A stretch of DNA of 12,528 bases. Source: Pleurotus djamor. Lineage: Eukaryota; Basidiomycota; Agaricomycetes; Agaricales; Pleurotaceae. The first letter of the stretch is position 1. Each line of letters begins with the position of its first letter. The stretch lies in contig JAPEVF010001205.1 in assembly GCA_029747585.1 (NCBI GenBank), positions 1 to 12,528 on the forward strand. The letters run 5' to 3'. The position numbers were made by a program, and so were the translations under genes. Shown here piece by piece: positions 7,528-12,528 of this stretch. Under the pieces are notes generated by a model that worked only from the letters and a program-made list of their open reading frames with translations, was not told the origin of the DNA and did not search any database.

Positions 7528-8648
7528 TTACATCAGCTCGTTCATCCGTGAACTCGCTGCCAACACTATCTCGTTACTCCTCTTCGTCAACTCTGTCAAT
7601 ACCCTCTGCGACTGGCTCTCAGCCTGAATTATCCTCTGCAACTCGAAGATCCCGAGTTTTTGAACGGCCTTCTTGGCCTTTGTGATGGATGCTTGTTTCT
7701 TCGCCTAACGGTTATATCAAAATGAGTGGTCACTGCGACAGCTCGGAGAGATCGGCAGACAAGTGGCTCACCTTCTCTATTTCATCAAATTTCGCCGCGA
7801 TCTCGTTCCAGCTTTTCACAATCCTCTCTACGACAGCTTCATCGTCAGAAGACACCGAAGAGTCAGCGCTGCTCTCAGAGTCGTTTTCTTCGGAGTCCTC
7901 CGAGGAGCTACTGGGGAGTTCTTTTCGGGCATTATCCTTTCCTTTCCCTTTCCCCTTCTCCTTCGCATTGTTGTTGTTCCGAGGAGGTCTCTGAATTCTA
8001 GAACTTGAAGTAGATGGCTTGCTTGTCTTCTTATTCGTGTGATCATCTGGACCAGGTGAATGTTTTCGTTTCTTGATCGCTGCGTTCGCCGTTGCTTCCT
8101 TCGCCGTCCCCGTGTTCGCGCTACGCCGCGTGAAGCCCCTTGCATGACTGCATCCTCTTTTCCGATCCATACACTCGTTGCAGCAGTAACATCCACTCCC
8201 AACGCACTCATCCCCGTCTCGCCGACATGCGTTACACATGTCCTTTCCCTTCCATTGTCGATCCCCCCTTCGACGAGTTCGTGGTTCTCCACCTTTTACA
8301 ATGATATACTTTTCTTTGCATTGTGCGTGGTTTGGGCATTGATAGCCTTCGTCGTTGGGACCCAGCGAAGTTGGCGGCTTCCGAAGTGGCACCTCCGCCA
8401 GGCCCGATTTCCTTGTCGTGCTCGAGGGTGTCCGAGGAGATAGCAGAACGATCTCTTCGTCATTATCCGTGCTCAATTCGTAGGGAAGACTTTCCGACTC
8501 CGTCTGAGCCTGAGAATCAGCAAACTTGTTGGAAATCACAGGAGTATCTCCTCAGAAGCACCTTGGTTTTAGGCAACGTTACACCGGTAGAGCCAACTGC
8601 AGGGGGTCTTATGGAACCGTGGCCTCGTATCTTCTTAGTTGGTTCCAT
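7528..8648 (-). CDS. Zn(II)2Cys6-like cysteine-cluster protein B, 333 aa, three exons
   Basis: Exons: 8648-8562, 8509-7772, 7704-7528 (TAA). Intron 1 is 52 bp (8510-8561, GTGCTT...TCAG) and intron 2 is 67 bp (7705-7771, GTGAGC...TTAG); both are phase 0. The donor GTGCTT is unusual. I prefer it because gene A splices at the matching point (SKAK|gtgacc versus PKTK|gtgctt). An in-frame alternative donor (GTAACG, 18 bp upstream) would shorten the protein by six residues. The cysteine module spans residues 87-151: C87-x2-H-x2-C93, then C121-x2-C124-x6-C131-x7-C139-x2-C142-x6-C149, plus C136, C138 and H151. The last six fit the Gal4-type Zn(II)2Cys6 spacing exactly, with RR after the second cysteine. 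The motif GPNDEGYQCP just before it is shared with A. Then follow a basic patch (KKRKH, about 175-179), a Lys/Gly repeat (KEKGKGKGKD), a Ser/Asp/Glu-rich acidic region, and a C-terminal coiled coil. A putative nuclear regulator; role unknown. Confidence 0.85.
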
Positions 8649-9000
8649 TGGTTTGAAGGTTTGAAATAGTATGTCAAGACGTGATCGAGGTGAACAGGAA
8701 TAAGGTGTGAAATAGCCACCGAAGCTATTTACAAAAGACCATAAATAAACAATCATTTCGATATAAGTATTTTAGTACAAAGGTAGTAACGTAAAATGGC
8801 GCTGAATCTAAAAGTACATTCGTTCTAAAGTACAATCGTCCGTTCATCTGAATGTTATTACATTACATAGGCTGGGTCGGTTGCACAGACTGCCGCGGTG
8901 CAGGCCCATGCCCGGAAGTCGTTTTAGGAACGATGGTGAACCTGAATACAGGAAATCAACGTCGTTACTCTCAGACTGAAGAAAAGAACAACAGCACAAC
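8649..9000 (-). promoter_or_regulatory. Spacer: promoter of gene B and 3' flank of the HAM1-like gene
   Basis: These 352 bp lie between two minus-strand genes. The part near 8700-8830 is AT-rich. There is an in-frame ATG further upstream (8754-8756), but the start at 8648 gives an N-terminus similar in length and ending to that of gene A. I saw no clear TATA box and no extra gene. Confidence 0.45.
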
Positions 9001-11971
9001 TTACGCATCAGATTTCCACTCGCGACCACGAGCCGCCTGCTCCTCTTTATGCATCATCTTGTTGACCCACCCCTCCGGGTGTCCAGCATTTGAGTCAACG
9101 ATCGAGTCTTTCTTGTTTGCGACGACCTTGAACTGCATATTTCTCTGCGACGCCGTAGACTTCACCGACTCGACCTCAGCCTGCTTGCGCGTGAAGAGCT
9201 AGGAGAAATCATATAAGCAAAGAAAACACAAAGGCATGCGCAGTGCAACAAGGAAACTCACGTCTTGAAGGGCCTGAGCACGTGTCTGCTGGTCGTCATA
9301 TTTCGCTTCGTTCATTCGGTCGCGAACCGTGACGAGCTGTCCATCGACATAGTCAACAGCAGTGCGTATACCGTCAGCGATGGCCTAAAAAGGAGCATGA
9401 GTTGCGTACAAGGGAATAGGGCAGCGCAGGACGTACCTTTTGAATCTGCTTCTTCACAAGCCCAGTAGCCAACGTCCCAAAAATCTTGTACAACAAATCA
9501 TGTTGTGAATCGCGAATCTTGAACTTGAGCGTATCGACTTTGACCTTCACATCCTTCACCTTCACCACGCTCCTCTTATCCCTCTTATCCGCCGACTTCA
9601 ACCACACATCCACCTTCAACCCCTCCCCACCCAAGACGACATCAGCAAGTCCACTATCCGTCATGTTCGGTCCAGCGCCACCCTTCTTGCGGTACCAAAA
9701 CGCCACATCGCGCATGTCGACCTGCATCTGCGTAGCCTCGAAGTACATCTCGTGATGCTGATCGTCTTGAATAGCGTTATAGGGCGAAATCTTGAAGTAG
9801 TTGTGCATCTCCATCTCGAAGACGTTGGGAAGGATGTTACGCCCGGAAAGGGTGAGATTCTCCAAAACCAAATCGAGCTTGTCGTCGGTGTACTCGATGC
9901 GTGGGATGGGAATGTACCCAGCCTTGTCGACGATGGATGGAACGATGATGGTACGGATGTCCTGCCAAAGGTGCGGTTTGAATTTGAGCGCTCCTTCGTT
10001 GTCAAAGAGCAAATTCTTTGTTAGGCGCGCAAAGTCATCACCGAGCCTTAGCAAAAGAATTGCGAAAGTCAGCTCAAGTCGGATGAGGCAACCAAGAAAA
10101 GGTCAAACGACTCACTGTTTATTCAGGGGATCTTCACCCATAGCGCCGAACCACCTCCCAGTCTGCTCGAACAGGTTGTCGAAATGACCCTTATACTTGA
10201 CATCATAGAACATCCTCCCGCTCTCCCGCAACTCTCGAGCACCACGGTCGCAATCATCCTCGACGATGAAGCCAGGTTCGAGGAGAACCTTCTTCATGAA
10301 GAAGTTGACACTCTTCCACCAATTGTGCAGCTTGGGATCACGACGGGTGTCGTCAACCAAGACGTTGACGGCATCGAAGATCCCGTCCATGGTCTGGTTA
10401 TTCGCGAAACGCTCAAGGAGCGTACGGAGTTCTCGAAGAGAGGTGTTCAAAGTGGCGTCCTAGCAATGCGACATGTCAACGAATTCATGAAAGACAGCCG
10501 AAGTGTTTTACTTACCTCGGTAAGCTGCTTTCCTCCAGCAGCGCCTTCCTCTCCGGCACGTCGGGCATGGCCGACATACTCCTCGACAGCCTTGATCAAC
10601 CACCGCATACTCTCCTGGTAATCTTTGTGCTTCTGACACTCGATAACGACTTTCTTCCCGCGCCAGATGAACTGATCCCGCCGCTCCTCCGGGAAGTACT
10701 CATCCAGAAGAAACCTCTTCGTGCGATCAGTTTGGTCGTTCACGTTGTCTTTGTGTTCTTGAGGTACGCGATCAAGGAGGTTGTCTCGGTACCCGCGGAA
10801 ACGATCCCGTAAAGTCTGGCTCTGGACGGCGACTTCCGTTTGAGGATCGCCCTGTGGATCGTCCATGGTCTCGCGCAAGCCTTCCGCGTGCCTGATGAAA
10901 CGCATAATAAGTGAGTCAACTAAAATCGCAGTTGCAGATGACGAAATACTCACTGTTGGGTCTCCGCCTGCGCTCTGCGGCGCGCTTGCTCTTTCTTCTG
11001 ATCGGCCAAAGCTCGTGCATCCTCAGCGATTTCATTACCACGCTTCTCCTCGCCGGACTGCGTCTTCAGCTTCGCACCCGTACCAAGTTCCTCATGTGGG
11101 TGCTGAACGACTCGATGATCTGTACCAGGCACACGAGCCTCCAAGACAGGAGTTTCTCCAGGTCCAGCTACGCGTCCACCTTGAGTGATGAACTGGTCTT
11201 GAGGAGCGGGATCGTCGACACGAGCGAGCTTGTCCTCTGAAGGCCGAAGTTGCTCTGAAGCTTTGGAAGCAGAGATGGCGAGGAGGTCTCTTCCGATGAT
11301 GGAGAAGTCGGAGATGAGTTTGCGAACTTCAGAGTTGGTCAGGAAGAGCGAAAGGAGAGTACGAAGATGATGGGCGGCTATTCCAAGAATTCGCATGAGC
11401 AGACGAATTCTGTCCAGAAACACGGACCAACTCACCTGCATCCGAGTCTCTGCTGACCTTCTCCTTGTCGACTGGTACCAAGTTGTTCCCCTCAGTAGGT
11501 ACCGACTTGTCCTTGCTGACATCGCGTGTATGCCAGACGAAACTCTGGAAGAGTTCGTCGGCGTTCTTCTCCTGGACGATCGACTTGGATGTGTTGATGA
11601 TATGGCGAGTGTCTTGAACTAGACTACGCCCTTCGGGTGACAGTTTGGATAGGTCTACAGGCGAGTTCGCGAGCACATAGTCAAGGGTTTCGGAAATTTG
11701 GTCGTTGGATGGCATTCGGCCTTCTCGGAAGGCAGAAATGACGCCATAAAATCGTATCTACGAGAGAATGAGTTCATAGAAGTAAGTAGATGGGATTCAG
11801 ACGTACCTTGCGGTCGATATCAGCATTTTTTAGCTGATGTGTTTACAGGATCAGTAACCGTTCCCTATCATCGTCATGGACGGGTTAGCTGGGACACTGC
11901 ATGGAAGGTACCGTCTCACTCACGGCTGCTGGGTGTTCGCTAATATCTCTTTTCGCTGGTGGCAAAGACAT
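9001..11971 (-). CDS. HAM1: HAM1-like protein, 823 aa, nine exons
   Basis: Exons: 11971-11924, 11833-11807, 11757-11436, 11377-10954, 10891-10516, 10459-10116, 10046-9437, 9384-9262, 9198-9001 (TAA). The eight introns are 49-90 bp and every junction keeps frame; exon 2 is only 27 nt. The start has A at -3 and sits about 50 bp below a TATA box. Recognition rests on family-like stretches: NADIDRK|IRFYGVISAFREG near the N-terminus (about 19-38), DEYFPEERRDQFIWRGKK with ECQKHKDYQESMRWL in the middle, and the late region KFKPHLWQDIRTIIVPSIVD through the GLVKKQIQKAIADGI segment. This matches fungal HAM1-like proteins (HAM1 N-terminal region plus C-terminal DUF4449-type region). From memory, Ham1 of Cryptococcus neoformans was described as a palmitoylation-linked protein affecting mating and fitness; the biochemical role is poorly known. 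The protein is highly charged, helical and lacks obvious transmembrane segments. A Lys-, Glu- and Arg-rich linker lies at about residues 230-280. The C-terminal tail (last ~65 aa) is basic and polar. Confidence 0.88.
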
Positions 11972-12018
11972 GGTAGGATAGATGTTGAATTGGTGTGTAT
12001 GAGTCCCAAGCCCTCTGG

Positions 12019-12026
12019 TATATATA
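12019..12026 (-). promoter_or_regulatory. TATA box of the HAM1-like gene
   Basis: TATATATA lies 48 bp upstream of the first base of the start codon at 11971. The position fits a fungal core promoter with a short 5' leader. The motif is palindromic, but only the minus-strand gene lies at a suitable distance. Confidence 0.6.
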
Positions 12027-12528
12027 GGCAGGGGTTCCCGTTCCACAGCTCGTGAGTTGTGGATCAGCAAACTCCATGACGGTGGTGTTCACGTCATGAA
12101 AAGCTTACGGGGGGTGACGCAGTAAGAGGAGCCCCTAGGGAACGATGTCCAGAAGGCGAACATCGTCATTCCCACTGGCCAAGCCAACCGAGGTTCGCAT
12201 GACATCAAGCGTCTCCACTGTCCACCTTCGCAGGAACCAATTTCATATTTTCAATGAAAGTATGTTTGGATAGCTCGAATGTTGCCCATACGCCAGCGCA
12301 AGGGTGTTCGCCTGAGATAGAAAGAGAATAGTCGAAGCCAGGTGGAAGTGATGGAAAGAGAAAAGCTAGAGATTATTTACGTTTATTTATTTTGGGGTCC
12401 TCCGCCCTCTTCTGTCTCACCACCACCTTCGCAAAAATTCGCAAGCACTATAAGTGACTACTTACAGATAGTCTATGTACTGGGATTGTCGTACACCGTC
12501 AAGAATGGGACCCTATATTTGATGATGC
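12027..12528. other. Upstream flank of the HAM1-like gene, no gene seen
   Basis: About 500 bp beyond the TATA box. Only short open stretches (fewer than about 40 codons) occur on either strand, with no splice pattern that joins them. An AT-rich patch lies at about 12370-12395. The part closest to the TATA box probably holds upstream promoter elements. Confidence 0.5.

Noticed and set aside
12134..12243. Short minus-strand phrase resembling the end of a WD40 repeat (LASGNDDVRLLDI)
   Set aside because: Only about 36 codons are open, no upstream exon with convincing splice signals was found, and a single phrase is not enough for a WD40 call.
1..12528. tRNA or rRNA genes, CRISPR arrays, intact transposons, long terminal repeats
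   Set aside because: I looked on both strands and found no cloverleaf-compatible sequence, regularly spaced repeats, long direct or inverted terminal repeats, or recognisable transposase or reverse transcriptase motifs.

Overview
The window looks like a piece of a filamentous basidiomycete (probably Agaricomycete) genome. All five well-supported genes are split by very short spliceosomal introns (46-90 bp). Donors are mostly GTRNGT, acceptors are YAG, and several introns carry CTRAY-type branch sites. Genes are closely packed on both strands. The gene models were built by hand from splice signals and frame continuity. Both members of a paralogous pair independently give the same intron positions and phases, which supports the method. 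The phylum call is an inference from intron density and protein style.

Layout. 1-1027: mostly unassigned, with a possible 3' coding end at the left edge and a weak small-gene candidate. 1028-2624 (-): a two-exon gene for a 512-aa, low-complexity, probably disordered protein of unknown function. 2625-2888: a short divergent promoter with a palindromic pair of GATA sites. 2889-4534 (+): a ten-exon gene for a 381-aa membrane-anchored short-chain dehydrogenase/reductase with all catalytic residues. 4535-6182: a 1.65-kb convergent intergenic region that may hold a decayed coding remnant, an imperfect palindrome and a G-rich tract. 6183-7267 (-) and 7528-8648 (-): two tandem paralogous genes (323 and 333 aa), each with a Gal4-like Zn(II)2Cys6-type cysteine cluster plus extra conserved Cys/His, an acidic/basic middle and a strongly conserved C-terminal coiled coil. 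9001-11971 (-): a nine-exon gene for an 823-aa HAM1-like protein, with a TATA box about 50 bp upstream of its start. 11972-12528: its promoter and upstream flank.

The five genes do not form an obvious pathway: there is an SDR enzyme, a HAM1-like factor, an unknown disordered protein and the tandem pair. The pair (gene A proximal, gene B distal) is the most interesting part. It looks like a recent lineage-specific duplication of a putative nuclear zinc-cluster protein whose best-conserved region is the coiled coil, so homo- or heterodimers are a natural hypothesis. No tRNA, rRNA, CRISPR array or intact transposable element was seen.
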